Assembly: GCA_938008595.1 (NCBI GenBank)
Contig: CALLKD010000074.1
Coordinates: 1-22,924 of the forward strand
Origin: an uncultured bacterium
Lineage (GTDB): Bacteria; Patescibacteriota; Minisyncoccia; Phycocordibacterales; Phycocordibacteraceae
Reading direction: 5' to 3'
DNA length: 22,924 nucleotides
A model generated the notes under the pieces. That model did not search any database and was not told the origin of the DNA. It saw only the letters and a list, made by a program, of their open reading frames with translations. Both the position numbers and the translations under genes were made by a program. This document shows, in pieces, positions 14,192-22,298 of the stretch. How positions within the stretch are numbered: position 1 is the first letter of the stretch; each line of letters begins with the position of its first letter.

Positions 14192-14656
14192 ATGAGAAAA
14201 GTCACCTTGTGTTTTCTCCTTCAGGGCGACGAGATTTGTCTTGCTATGAAAAAGCGTGGCTTTGGTGAGGGGAAATATAACGGAGTTGGCGGTAAGGTGG
14301 GACCAGATGAAAGCATCGAAGAGGCTGCCATTCGAGAGACACAAGAAGAAATCGATGTCTTGGTAGACCCAAAGGATTTAGACCACCGCGGTACCATTAC
14401 TTTTACCTTTGCAGAGAAACCTGACTGGGATCAGGAAGTGCATGTGTTTTGTATACGAACCTGGAGTGGCACGCCAACAGAGACTGAGGAAATGGCTCCT
14501 CAATGGTTTTTACGTACTGCCATACCCTACGAGCGCATGTGGATAGATGATCCGCTTTGGCTACCAACCGTTCTTGAGGGTAAACGGATACGTGCTCACT
14601 GCGCACTCAGTTGTGACGGTGCAACAATTGAGAAGTTCACACTTGAAGAGATCTAA
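14192..14656 (+). CDS. MTH1-like NUDIX hydrolase (oxidised purine nucleotide diphosphatase)
   Basis: A 154-residue NUDIX protein close in form to MTH1/NUDT1 (156 residues), which hydrolyses 8-oxo-dGTP and 2-OH-dATP to monophosphates. It has KKRGFGEGKYNGVGGK at 20-35 and the NUDIX box from G34 through E40 to R48-E49-x-x-E52-E53, with Asp55 where the consensus has Gly. VHVFC lies at 83-87 and MWIDD at 116-120. Trp117, Asp119 and Asp120 match the base-recognition residues of human MTH1 by motif and number; Asn30 corresponds to its Asn33. A frame open upstream to 14021 overlaps the previous gene and is rejected because TATACT sits 7 nt before this ATG. It converges on the M50 protease gene with 3 nt between stops. 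Confidence 0.9.
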   Translation: MRKVTLCFLLQGDEICLAMKKRGFGEGKYNGVGGKVGPDESIEEAAIRETQEEIDVLVDPKDLDHRGTITFTFAEKPDWDQEVHVFCIRTWSGTPTETEEMAPQWFLRTAIPYERMWIDDPLWLPTVLEGKRIRAHCALSCDGATIEKFTLEEI

Positions 14657-14659
14657 GTA

Positions 14660-15760
14660 CTAGAAGAACAGTTTGAAAATATCGTGCCCCGTAACAACCA
14701 CCATTAGGAGGAGGAGTGCACCAAATCCTATACTGTTTATAGTTTGTGCTACAGAAAGAGCAATGGGGCGGCGAATTATTGCTTCAATAATTACAAATAC
14801 CAACCGACCGCCATCAAGTGCAGGAATTGGAAGAAGGTTAATTATCGCAAGATTAATTGAAATAATTGCACTAATGGTGAGTAGTGCGGCAAGTCCTGAG
14901 TGTGCTGCACCTCCTACTGCTCCGGCAATCCCTACCGGTCCTGACACCTGACTTAGGTCTGCAGAAAGGGTGAAGAATGATCCAAAAAATGTGGCAAGAC
15001 CAATTGCCGTTTGTTTTGTAACCTCAAGTGTTAGTTGTGCCCCTTCTAGTGGTGTGGCGAGTAACGACACGGGCACAATGCCAACGGGCGTAACTGAAAC
15101 ACCGAGTGCAGGACGGGTTGGCTCACTTGGGATAACCCCCGGTACCGGTGTAGCAATTACGGTTACTGGTGTTCCATTACGAAGTAGCGCAAACGTAAGA
15201 GGACTACCTGACGTATCCTTTGATATATAGGTACTAAAGGAAGCGGCTTCAGTTCCGGAAAAAGCAGTAGCATTACCTGAAACTTCAACTATCGTATCCC
15301 CTACCAGAAGGCCAGAATGCTCTGCAGGACTGTCTGGCATAACAGCCGCCACCGCTAGATGCACCTCGCGTGCCGTGTGGAGTTCTGCATCTGAGAGTGC
15401 ACGGGGCGTACCCATAAGAAGGGTTGCGGTAATGAGCACATAGGCAAGCAGCAGATTCATAGCTACGCCAGCAATAAGTACGACTGCCTGAAGAAGGCGA
15501 GGACGAGCACCAAAGGCGCGTGCACTATGCAGACCCGTAACCGTAGCGTCATCTTCTCCGTATATCTTTACAAACCCACCAAACGGCAGTGCGTTTATGG
15601 AATACTCAGTCTCTCCTTTTGTAACGCTCCATAGTTTTGGTGGATAGCCAAGACCAAATTCATCAACACGCATCCCTGAAAGTTTTGCAGCAATAAAGTG
15701 TCCGAGCTCGTGTACCACAATAAGCACAACGAGCACTGCGATGAAGATAAGTATGGTCAT
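14660..15760 (-). CDS. rseP: M50 site-2 metalloprotease, RseP/RasP-like
   Basis: An intramembrane zinc protease that cuts TM helices of anti-sigma factors or signal-peptide remnants. The 366-residue product has an N-terminal TM helix carrying HELGH at 17-21 (zinc ligands and Glu18), a second TM block at about 89-112, one PDZ domain (about 145-220, with SPAEHSGLLVGDTIVEVSG split around the ligand groove) and the third zinc-ligand motif PALDGGRLVF at 313-322 in a late TM helix. Length is typical of one-PDZ members. It lies 8 nt after frr on the same strand and probably shares its promoter. No candidate anti-sigma factor is in the window. Confidence 0.93.
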   Translation of the reverse strand: MTILIFIAVLVVLIVVHELGHFIAAKLSGMRVDEFGLGYPPKLWSVTKGETEYSINALPFGGFVKIYGEDDATVTGLHSARAFGARPRLLQAVVLIAGVAMNLLLAYVLITATLLMGTPRALSDAELHTAREVHLAVAAVMPDSPAEHSGLLVGDTIVEVSGNATAFSGTEAASFSTYISKDTSGSPLTFALLRNGTPVTVIATPVPGVIPSEPTRPALGVSVTPVGIVPVSLLATPLEGAQLTLEVTKQTAIGLATFFGSFFTLSADLSQVSGPVGIAGAVGGAAHSGLAALLTISAIISINLAIINLLPIPALDGGRLVFVIIEAIIRRPIALSVAQTINSIGFGALLLLMVVVTGHDIFKLFF

Positions 15761-15768
15761 AGATATGC

Positions 15769-16320
15769 CTATTGTGCGATCTCTTCCTGCTTGCGCTTTC
15801 CAAGTGTTTCGAGCGCTTCATTCCCTCCATCTACATACTTCTGCACATCAGCCTTAAGTCGCTCTACTTCATCCTTACCCATTCCTCCTTCCTTTTCTGC
15901 AGCATCGATGTCACGCATTGCTTCACTGCGGTGTCCACGCAATGTTATTTTTGCCTGCTCTACCTTATCACTCGCAATCTTTCCAAGAAGTACTCTGCGC
16001 TCAGCTGTAAGTGACGGAAAGATAACGCGCATACCTGAGTCATCAACTGCAACCGAAACGCCAAGATCAGCCTCCCCTATTGCCTTTTCAATTGGCTTTG
16101 CAAGCTCCCTATCCCACGGCACCACGCGAAGTGTTCTGGGGTCTTCAACCGTAATACTTGCAATCTGTGCGATTGGTGTGCGTGCACCATATGCATCAGC
16201 ACGAACGGTGTCCAAAAGTGCAGGTGTTGCGCGTCCGGTACGGACACCACCAAGCTCGCGTGTAAGCCATTCTTCAGATTCCTTAATATTTGTTGTTAGT
16301 TTAGAAAAGTCATATGCCAT
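15769..16320 (-). CDS. frr: Ribosome recycling factor
   Basis: RRF splits post-termination ribosomes together with EF-G. The 183-residue product (family about 185) has the three-helix-bundle and beta/alpha/beta layout, with the central ARADAYGARTPIAQIASI-type sequence (here VRADAYGARTPIAQIASITV), the conserved VVPWDRELAKPIEKAI, and a C-terminal helix beginning GGMGKDEVERLKADVQKYVD. The start MAYDFSKL at 16318-16320 fits the family and lies 8 nt after an extended -10; the longer frame to 16356 does not. It forms a two-gene unit with the M50 protease and is divergent from the flavoprotein gene. Confidence 0.97.
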   Translation of the reverse strand: MAYDFSKLTTNIKESEEWLTRELGGVRTGRATPALLDTVRADAYGARTPIAQIASITVEDPRTLRVVPWDRELAKPIEKAIGEADLGVSVAVDDSGMRVIFPSLTAERRVLLGKIASDKVEQAKITLRGHRSEAMRDIDAAEKEGGMGKDEVERLKADVQKYVDGGNEALETLGKRKQEEIAQ

Positions 16321-16328
16321 ATATAGAG

Positions 16329-16337
16329 AGTGTATCA
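16329..16337 (-). promoter_or_regulatory. Extended -10 promoter of frr
   Basis: The minus strand reads TGA-TACACT, 8 nt before the frr ATG. The layout, including a pyrimidine-rich CTCTATAT between -10 and ATG, resembles that at lysS (CTCCCTAT). A leaderless mRNA is predicted. Confidence 0.6.
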
Positions 16338-16463
16338 GATTCTCTAGAATCCTCATTTCCTATAGCAAATATGAAGTATGTCTAAAGTAATCCCTACTCA
16401 ATACTGAGCGAACACATTCGATTGTGTGTGTTTTCCAATACGTGCCATTACAGAATTACAGGG

Positions 16464-16469
16464 TAGAAT
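16464..16469 (+). promoter_or_regulatory. -10 element of the HI0933-type flavoprotein gene
   Basis: TAGAAT lies 14 nt before the ATG at 16484, giving a leader of about 7 nt. No convincing -35 and no Shine-Dalgarno sequence were seen. Confidence 0.4.
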
Positions 16470-16483
16470 GACGGCACAACACT

Positions 16484-17779
16484 ATGGCATCTGTAACCGC
16501 TAACAAAGAACTCTGGGATGTTGCCGTCATTGGAGGGGGTGCCGCTGGCATGATGGCTGCTGGTCGTGCTGCTGCGTGTGGCGCCCGCGTTATCCTCATT
16601 GAAAAGAACCCGACTCTTGGGAAGAAGCTTTTGATCACTGGTGGTGGTAGATGCAATGTTACTAATGCTGAGTTTGATACCCGCGTGCTTCTTGGAAAGT
16701 ATAATCGTGGTGCAAAGAATACAGACCAGTTTCTTTTCTCTCCTTTTTCTAAGTTTGGAGTCCCAGAAACACTTGCCTTCTTCCACGGGCGGTCGATGCC
16801 AACCAAGACGGAGGCACTGAAGCGCGTGTTTCCAGAAAGTAATTCTGCACAGTCCGTGTGGGACGTGCTCTCTGCATATATGAGGGAAGGTGGCGTAACC
16901 ATACGTACCAGCTCCCCGGTTAAAAAAATACAGGCGGGTGAAGGTGCTATTGCATACGTAGAGCTCACTAACGGGCAGAAGATATATGCCAAGCGATATG
17001 TGCTTGCTACGGGAGGAAAATCAAGACCAGAAACTGGCTCATCAGGAGATGGCTTTACCTGGATGCGTGCACTTGGGCATACCGTTCGTGAACCTTCTGC
17101 TGCACTGGTACCTCTTTCACTTAAAGACACGTGGGTGAAAGGAATTAGTGGCGTGAGTCTCGAGAATGCAAAACTTACCCTCACACAACATGGAAAGAAG
17201 TTTGCGAGCAGTTCTGGGAAAATGCTCTTTACGCACGTGGGAATTAGCGGCCCTGCTGTTTTGAATATTAGTAAGGATGTTGGTGAGATGCTTCGGTATG
17301 ACGCTGTTACCCTTACTCTTGATTTAGTTCCAGACACCACACAAGACGCGCTCGCACGTACACTGCATGAGACGCTGCGTACAGAAAGTAACAAGATGGT
17401 AAAAAATGTTCTTGCTAGTTTTATACCCTCAGGACTTGTGCCCGTGGTACTTACATTTGCAGACACTGATCCAGAAACACAAGCACACAGCATTACCCGT
17501 GAAGCGAGGCTTCAGATATTGAAATATATGAAGGCGCTGCCACTCCAAGTTAAGGGCCTACTTGGCGTGGAGAAAGCAATTGTGACAAGTGGTGGTGTTG
17601 CCCTCACCGAGATTGATTTTCAAACAATGCGCTCTCGCCTTTTTTCAAATCTACACCTTGTCGGTGACATGCTTGATATCGACCGTCCATCAGGCGGGTA
17701 CAGTCTTCAGCTATGTTGGACAACCGGATATGTTGCAGGCGAACGTGCGGCAGTAATGCTACGCGAACAAGAAGTATAG
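16484..17779 (+). CDS. HI0933/YhiN-family FAD-dependent oxidoreductase
   Basis: A 431-residue flavoprotein. The dinucleotide-binding GGGAAG motif is at 17-22 (VAVIGGGAAGMMAAG), followed by the family hallmark GKKLLITGGGRCNVTN near 44-59, ATGGKSRPETGSSGDG in the middle, and at the C-terminus LVGDMLDIDRPSGGYSLQL followed by GYVAGE. These motifs define the HI0933 (YhiN/aminoacetone oxidase-like) group, whose substrate is poorly established. It is a soluble cytoplasmic protein with no signal peptide. The gene stands alone on the plus strand, divergent from frr, and its 3' end overlaps that of uppP by 21 nt in convergent orientation. Confidence 0.9.
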   Translation: MASVTANKELWDVAVIGGGAAGMMAAGRAAACGARVILIEKNPTLGKKLLITGGGRCNVTNAEFDTRVLLGKYNRGAKNTDQFLFSPFSKFGVPETLAFFHGRSMPTKTEALKRVFPESNSAQSVWDVLSAYMREGGVTIRTSSPVKKIQAGEGAIAYVELTNGQKIYAKRYVLATGGKSRPETGSSGDGFTWMRALGHTVREPSAALVPLSLKDTWVKGISGVSLENAKLTLTQHGKKFASSSGKMLFTHVGISGPAVLNISKDVGEMLRYDAVTLTLDLVPDTTQDALARTLHETLRTESNKMVKNVLASFIPSGLVPVVLTFADTDPETQAHSITREARLQILKYMKALPLQVKGLLGVEKAIVTSGGVALTEIDFQTMRSRLFSNLHLVGDMLDIDRPSGGYSLQLCWTTGYVAGERAAVMLREQEV

Positions 17780-18619
17780 GAGAGAGCCTCCTCCAGCAGC
17801 GATACAGTAGAGTCCGAACGGACGCAGGGTGTTGTCCTTAAAGTATCGTGTAAGGAAAACGATTGAAAAGAATGCTGCACACGCGGCAGCGAGGGATCCT
17901 GCAAGAATCTCTGTGAGTGGGTACCCTGGTGTCGTGAAGAGAATTGGTAGCTTCAAGAGTGCTGCAGCAAAGATAATTGGTGTTGCAAGCAAAAATGAAA
18001 ACCGTGCTGCACTTGTGTGATCTAGTCCTGCATATAAGGCTCCTGCAATAGAGGCACCGGTGCGGCTGAATCCTGGCAAGAGTGCCATGGCCTGCGCAGT
18101 ACCGGTAAGTAGTACTCCACTAAGCGGAAGACGAGCGATTATTGCATCAGCATTTTCAGGAGATGTCTGCAGACGACGTCTGTGGCGTGTTAGATACTCA
18201 ACCCACAAAAGAAGGAGTCCGTTAAGAAGGAGGAAGACCGCAACAATGTGTGGGGACGCAAATAGTGCTGCTAACTTCTTCTGGAAAATAAGTCCAAGTA
18301 GCCCTGCAGGAACGGTTGCAATAACAAGACGGAAGCCAAGTTTTGCATAGCGGTCACGAGGATCAATCTTGCGGGTAAGCGCAATGCGAAGAAGACCCTG
18401 CGCAATTAAGAGCCAGTCTACAAAAAAGAAACCAAGAAGTACTAGTGCAGTCGCAAGGTGTGTTGCTACGAGAAAGACCAAAAAGTACGGTGCCTCCTGA
18501 TCAATATTCCAACCCAGTAGTGCGGGCAAAATCACACTATGCCCAAGGCTTGAGATTGGAAACAACTCCGCAAATCCTTGTAACAGCCCGAGAATAATTG
18601 CTTGTGCGAAGGTGATCAT
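17759..18619 (-). CDS. uppP: Undecaprenyl-diphosphatase UppP (BacA)
   Basis: An integral membrane phosphatase that recycles undecaprenyl pyrophosphate, the lipid carrier of peptidoglycan precursors; overexpression gives bacitracin resistance in other bacteria. The 286-residue product (family about 270) has GLLQGFAELFPISSLGHS at 11-28 with catalytic Glu18 and the SSxGH motif (Ser23, Ser24, His27), and PGFSRTGAS at 182-190 with the essential arginine. About eight TM segments are visible. It follows the ABC permease by 5 nt, so it is the third gene of that transcript, and converges with the flavoprotein gene, overlapping it by 21 nt. Confidence 0.96.
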   Translation of the reverse strand: MITFAQAIILGLLQGFAELFPISSLGHSVILPALLGWNIDQEAPYFLVFLVATHLATALVLLGFFFVDWLLIAQGLLRIALTRKIDPRDRYAKLGFRLVIATVPAGLLGLIFQKKLAALFASPHIVAVFLLLNGLLLLWVEYLTRHRRRLQTSPENADAIIARLPLSGVLLTGTAQAMALLPGFSRTGASIAGALYAGLDHTSAARFSFLLATPIIFAAALLKLPILFTTPGYPLTEILAGSLAAACAAFFSIVFLTRYFKDNTLRPFGLYCIAAGGGSLLYFLFA

Positions 18620-18624
18620 AGTAC

Positions 18625-19413
18625 TTATTTTTTAAGTCCTGCTCCCTTCTTAAAGAGCCATAGCGTCCAGAAAAAGAATACGATGGTAAAGGCACTGAGC
18701 ACGGCAAAACACTTCCCTACAGAAACGTCAGTCACTCCAAGGAACCCATACCGAAATGCATTCACCATGTATAGAATAGGATTCGCCAATGATAGCGTCT
18801 GAAATAGTGGTGGCAGCAGGGTGAGTGAATAAAACACACCGCCGAGATAGGTCAGTGGCGTCAGAATGAAGTTGGGCACAATTGATATTGCATCAAATGA
18901 CTTTGCATAGATTCCATTGATAAGTCCTGCAAAAGAGAATAGTAGTGAGGTTAGAAATGCAGCACCAAGCAAGATCAGAATGTTATGTATTACCAGGTGC
19001 GTAAAGAATAACGAAACTCCCACCACCAAGATACCGCTTAGAAAGGCGCGCAGTACGCCACCTGACACAAAGCCGGCGATGATAACCCAGGTTGGCATTG
19101 GCGCTACAAGTAGCTCATCAATCGTATGTGTCCACTTTGCAAAATAAAATGTTGAAACCGTGTTCATGTATGAACTGGTGATTAAGGTCATCATGACAAG
19201 ACCAGGCACAATGAACTGCATGTATGAAAAGCCATGAATAGCACTGATCTGGCTTCCTATGAATCCACCAAAAATGGTGAAGTACAGGGACATGGTAATA
19301 ACCGGTGGAAGTAGTGTTTGTGACCAAATACGGATGATGCGGGTAAATTCCTTACGCACCATGGTCTTGTACCCAATCCAACTCGGTGAATGCGTTGCTG
19401 CTGTCGTATCCAT
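18625..19413 (-). CDS. ABC-2 type transporter permease
   Basis: The membrane half of a DrrAB/YadGH-type exporter. The 262-residue protein has about six TM segments after a cytoplasmic N-terminus (GYKTMVRKEFTRIIRIWSQ), with the ABC-2 signature region around ELLVAPMPTWVIIAGFVSGG and a late FNFILTPL-like stretch (here PNFILTPLTYLGGVFYSL). The start at 19411-19413 is chosen because it forms the TAATATG junction seen twice elsewhere in the window; an ATG at 19425 (four residues earlier) or a TTG at 19428 would overlap the ATPase gene. The substrate cannot be read from sequence. It is co-transcribed with the ATPase and uppP. Confidence 0.9.
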   Translation of the reverse strand: MDTTAATHSPSWIGYKTMVRKEFTRIIRIWSQTLLPPVITMSLYFTIFGGFIGSQISAIHGFSYMQFIVPGLVMMTLITSSYMNTVSTFYFAKWTHTIDELLVAPMPTWVIIAGFVSGGVLRAFLSGILVVGVSLFFTHLVIHNILILLGAAFLTSLLFSFAGLINGIYAKSFDAISIVPNFILTPLTYLGGVFYSLTLLPPLFQTLSLANPILYMVNAFRYGFLGVTDVSVGKCFAVLSAFTIVFFFWTLWLFKKGAGLKK

Positions 19414-19414
19414 A

Positions 19415-20347
19415 TTATGTTGCATCAATTAACTTTACGAACACCTCCTCAAGTCTGCTGCCGTTGTTGCGCACGTTCACTACCTGTACGCCCTGCATGC
19501 TCATCTTGCGCAGCGCATCATTAACGGTCTCGCCACGAGCGAGGCGGATCTCATAGGAAGTATCGTCAATCTTTGTGAGTTGTAGGTCACGAAGAAGATG
19601 CAGTGCAGGTTCCCCCACAGGATCCTTTGTATCAAGAATAAGTGTGACGTGTGCTAGAGAAGAAAGTAGCTCCTTTACACTTCCCTCCTTAATAATGAGT
19701 CCATCATTAATGATAGCTACTCTGCGGCACAGCTGCTCTGCCTCTTCAAGGTAGTGCGTGGTAAGGACAATCGTAGTGCCCTTTTCATTTAGTTCACGTA
19801 GGAAATCCCACATGCTGCGGCGCAACTCTACGTCCACTCCTGCCGTAGGCTCATCAAGGAGAAGCACTTGTGGCTTATGTATAAGTGCGCGTGCAATCAT
19901 AAGCCTGCGCTTCATTCCTCCTGAAAGTGCTTCTGCCTTTGCATCACGCTTCTCCCACAGTCCGAGCTTTTGTAGAATCTCCGTTGCATACGGCATTGCT
20001 TCCTCCTTTGAGATTCCGTAGTACCCAGCCTGATCAAGCACAATATTTAGTACTTTCTCAAAAATATTGAAGTTGAACTCTTGCGGCACAAGTCCCAAAC
20101 ACGTCTTTGCCTTTTCTGGTTCAGTTGCTGCATCAATACCACAGATAGAGACGGTGCCTGAGGTCTTATTTGCAAGCCCCGTAATGATTGAGATCATTGA
20201 GGTCTTTCCTGCACCATTTGGTCCTAGTAGTGCAAAGAACTCCCCCTTTTCGATTGAGAGCGTGACTCCTTTGATAGCCTCAACCGGTGGCTTACCCTTC
20301 ACGTCGTATGATTTTTTCAGGTCAGTAACTTCGAGTGCGAGGGCCAT
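19415..20347 (-). CDS. ABC transporter ATP-binding protein, DrrA/YadG type
   Basis: The 310-residue ATPase drives the adjacent ABC-2 permease. Walker A GPNGAGKTS is at 42-50, Q-loop PQEFN near 88-92, signature LSGGM at 141-145, Walker B VLLLDE at 161-166, D-loop AGVD at 169-172 and switch His198. A C-terminal domain of about 90 residues follows, as in DrrA-type proteins. The start MALALEV at 20345-20347 is chosen over the longer frame (20386) because a TTGATT-17-TATACT promoter lies between them and the -10 ends 10 nt before this ATG. It is the first gene of the ATPase-permease-uppP transcript. Confidence 0.94.
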   Translation of the reverse strand: MALALEVTDLKKSYDVKGKPPVEAIKGVTLSIEKGEFFALLGPNGAGKTSMISIITGLANKTSGTVSICGIDAATEPEKAKTCLGLVPQEFNFNIFEKVLNIVLDQAGYYGISKEEAMPYATEILQKLGLWEKRDAKAEALSGGMKRRLMIARALIHKPQVLLLDEPTAGVDVELRRSMWDFLRELNEKGTTIVLTTHYLEEAEQLCRRVAIINDGLIIKEGSVKELLSSLAHVTLILDTKDPVGEPALHLLRDLQLTKIDDTSYEIRLARGETVNDALRKMSMQGVQVVNVRNNGSRLEEVFVKLIDAT

Positions 20348-20357
20348 ATATACGGGC

Positions 20358-20386
20358 AGTATACCGCGACTAGTTCTTTGAATCAA
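20358..20386 (-). promoter_or_regulatory. Promoter of the ABC transporter-uppP operon
   Basis: On the minus strand TTGATT (20381-20386), a 17-nt spacer and TATACT (20358-20363), then 10 nt to the ATG. The mRNA leader would be 3 nt or less. One of the best core promoters in the window. Confidence 0.75.
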
Positions 20387-20444
20387 AATGGGTGTTTTCT
20401 CTCGTTTATCCTATTCCCCGTTCATTCGTATGCGGGTAGTACGG

Positions 20445-20450
20445 TATTAT
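20445..20450 (+). promoter_or_regulatory. -10 element of the FAD oxidase gene
   Basis: TATTAT ends 9 nt before the ATG at 20460, with a weak TTCATT 18 nt upstream (20421-20426). A nearly leaderless mRNA is predicted. It is divergent from the ABC operon promoter about 60 nt away. Confidence 0.5.
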
Positions 20451-20459
20451 TAGTGAAGT

Positions 20460-22295
20460 ATGGAAATCCTTTGTGTCATCGGATATGTGTTTGCAGTAAC
20501 GGCAAGTGGTTTTTTTGTATATGGCGCCGTACGACTCCTGCAAGGTCATCCACTTCCTGCATGGCACCTGTTTGGAAACTCAGAGAAGAGTGAAAAGAGA
20601 ATCGCACACTACGGGAAAATGAAGGCAAGCATCAGCGACCCCTTGCTTGCAAAGATATCAAAATCAATTGCTGGAGATGCTACGGAAGACCCTGCACTAC
20701 TTGCCCGCTACAGCAGAGACACCAGTATTTTCAAGCGTGTTCCTCGTATGGTTATTTTTCCAAAGTCTGCTGCTGATGTCGCTACCGTTGTGCGCATTAC
20801 CGCACTTGCAAAATCTCATGGGGAAGATATTTCCATAACGGGACGTTCTGCAGGAACCGATATGTCAGGAGGTCCTCTCACCAGATCTCTCGTAGCAGTC
20901 TTTACTAAATATATGAATGCCGTGCTTGAGGTTGGAAACGGATATGCCGTTGTAGAACCAGGTGCGCTGTATCGTGACTTTGAAAAGCAGACGCTTGCCA
21001 GAGATAGACAACTACTTCCTTCATATCCTGCATCGAGAGAGATAGCAGCAATGGGAGGCATTATAAATAACAACTCTGGAGGTGAACGAAGTCTTGAATA
21101 CGGAAAGACAGAAGACTACGTTGAAGAGCTTGAGGTGGTACTTGCTGATGGGTCAATTACGACATTCAAGGAATTAACGCCGTCTGAGCTTGCGCTAAAG
21201 AAAGAACTTCACACATTTGAAGGATCTATATATCGAAAGATGAGTGATCTGGTAGCAAAGAACAGAGATCTTCTTTCTTCAGCACGCCCAACCGTGTCAA
21301 AGAATTCTTCTGGCTATGCTCTGTGGAATATTGAGAATAAAGAGACTGGTGGATTTAATCTTGCAAAGGTCATAACCGGCGCACAAGGAACACTCGCCCT
21401 AACTACAAAGATGCGTGTTCGACTCGTTACAGAGCAAGGTCACAGAAGTATGCTCGTGATCTTCCTTAAAGATATTGAACATCTACCTGAAATAGTACGC
21501 ACCGTACTTACCTTCAACCCTGAATCATTTGAATCATTTGATGAGCACACCCTATCACTTGCGGTAAAGTTCCTTCCGCAACTCCTTGTACAAATGGGGC
21601 CGGTTCGCGCTCTACGGCTTGGATTCTCATTCCTACCTGAAGTTGGCATGGTAGTTTCTGGTGGCATACCAAATCTCATACTCATGGCAGAGTTCTCTGA
21701 AGACACACACGAAGAAGCACTTGCACAGGCTCTGTCCGCCAAGAAGGCACTACAGCACCTCAACCTGCAGACCGCCGTAATGAGTGACGAGCGGGCAGCA
21801 GAAAAGTATTGGATTGTACGACGAGAGAGTTTTGCTCTACTGCGAAAGAATTCAAAGGGATTGTATGCAGCACCATTTATAGATGACTTTGTAGTGCCAC
21901 CCGAAAAGTATGGAGAATTCCTTCCAAAGCTTTCCGCACTTCTTGCAGAGTATAAAGACTCATTCATTTACACGATTGCCGGTCATATTGGTAATGGAAA
22001 CTTCCACATCATTCCCCTCATGGATCTTTCAAAGGAACCTGTGCGCAATGTGATTATGGAACTCGGCCCTAAAGTATATGAACTCGTTTTGGCATATAGT
22101 GGCACCACCACCGGTGAGCACAATGATGGCATTATCCGCACTCCGTATATTGAGATGCAGTACGGAAAGGAAGTTGCCGCACTCTTCAAGCAAACGAAAG
22201 ATATCTTTGACCCACACAGTATATTTAATCCAGGAAAGAAAGTGGGAGGCACCTTTGAAGACATCAAGAGGGACATGATTACGAGTGTGTCGTAA
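20460..22295 (+). CDS. Membrane-anchored GlcD/D-lactate dehydrogenase-type FAD-binding oxidoreductase
   Basis: A 611-residue flavoprotein of the VAO/PCMH superfamily. An N-terminal TM helix (about residues 4-26) is followed by a linker. The FAD-binding domain starts near residue 95 (PRMVIFPKSAADVATVV) and includes TGRSAGTDMSGG and GGIINNNSGGERSLEYGKT; a cap domain follows with the metal/substrate-type motif AGHIGNGNFH. The C-terminus has GEHNDGIIRTPY and FDPHSIFNPGKK. Relatives (GlcD, Dld-II) oxidise glycolate or D-lactate. The iron-sulfur domain or partner subunit (GlcF, GlpC-type) is absent here, and the substrate and electron acceptor are unknown. The gene is monocistronic as far as can be seen. 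Confidence 0.88.
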   Translation: MEILCVIGYVFAVTASGFFVYGAVRLLQGHPLPAWHLFGNSEKSEKRIAHYGKMKASISDPLLAKISKSIAGDATEDPALLARYSRDTSIFKRVPRMVIFPKSAADVATVVRITALAKSHGEDISITGRSAGTDMSGGPLTRSLVAVFTKYMNAVLEVGNGYAVVEPGALYRDFEKQTLARDRQLLPSYPASREIAAMGGIINNNSGGERSLEYGKTEDYVEELEVVLADGSITTFKELTPSELALKKELHTFEGSIYRKMSDLVAKNRDLLSSARPTVSKNSSGYALWNIENKETGGFNLAKVITGAQGTLALTTKMRVRLVTEQGHRSMLVIFLKDIEHLPEIVRTVLTFNPESFESFDEHTLSLAVKFLPQLLVQMGPVRALRLGFSFLPEVGMVVSGGIPNLILMAEFSEDTHEEALAQALSAKKALQHLNLQTAVMSDERAAEKYWIVRRESFALLRKNSKGLYAAPFIDDFVVPPEKYGEFLPKLSALLAEYKDSFIYTIAGHIGNGNFHIIPLMDLSKEPVRNVIMELGPKVYELVLAYSGTTTGEHNDGIIRTPYIEMQYGKEVAALFKQTKDIFDPHSIFNPGKKVGGTFEDIKRDMITSVS

Positions 22296-22298
22296 TTG

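Noticed and set aside
16456..17493. A 345-codon minus-strand open frame opposite the HI0933-type flavoprotein
   Set aside because: The plus-strand gene carries clear FAD motifs across the same stretch, and the antisense product is Ser/Pro-rich with no promoter.
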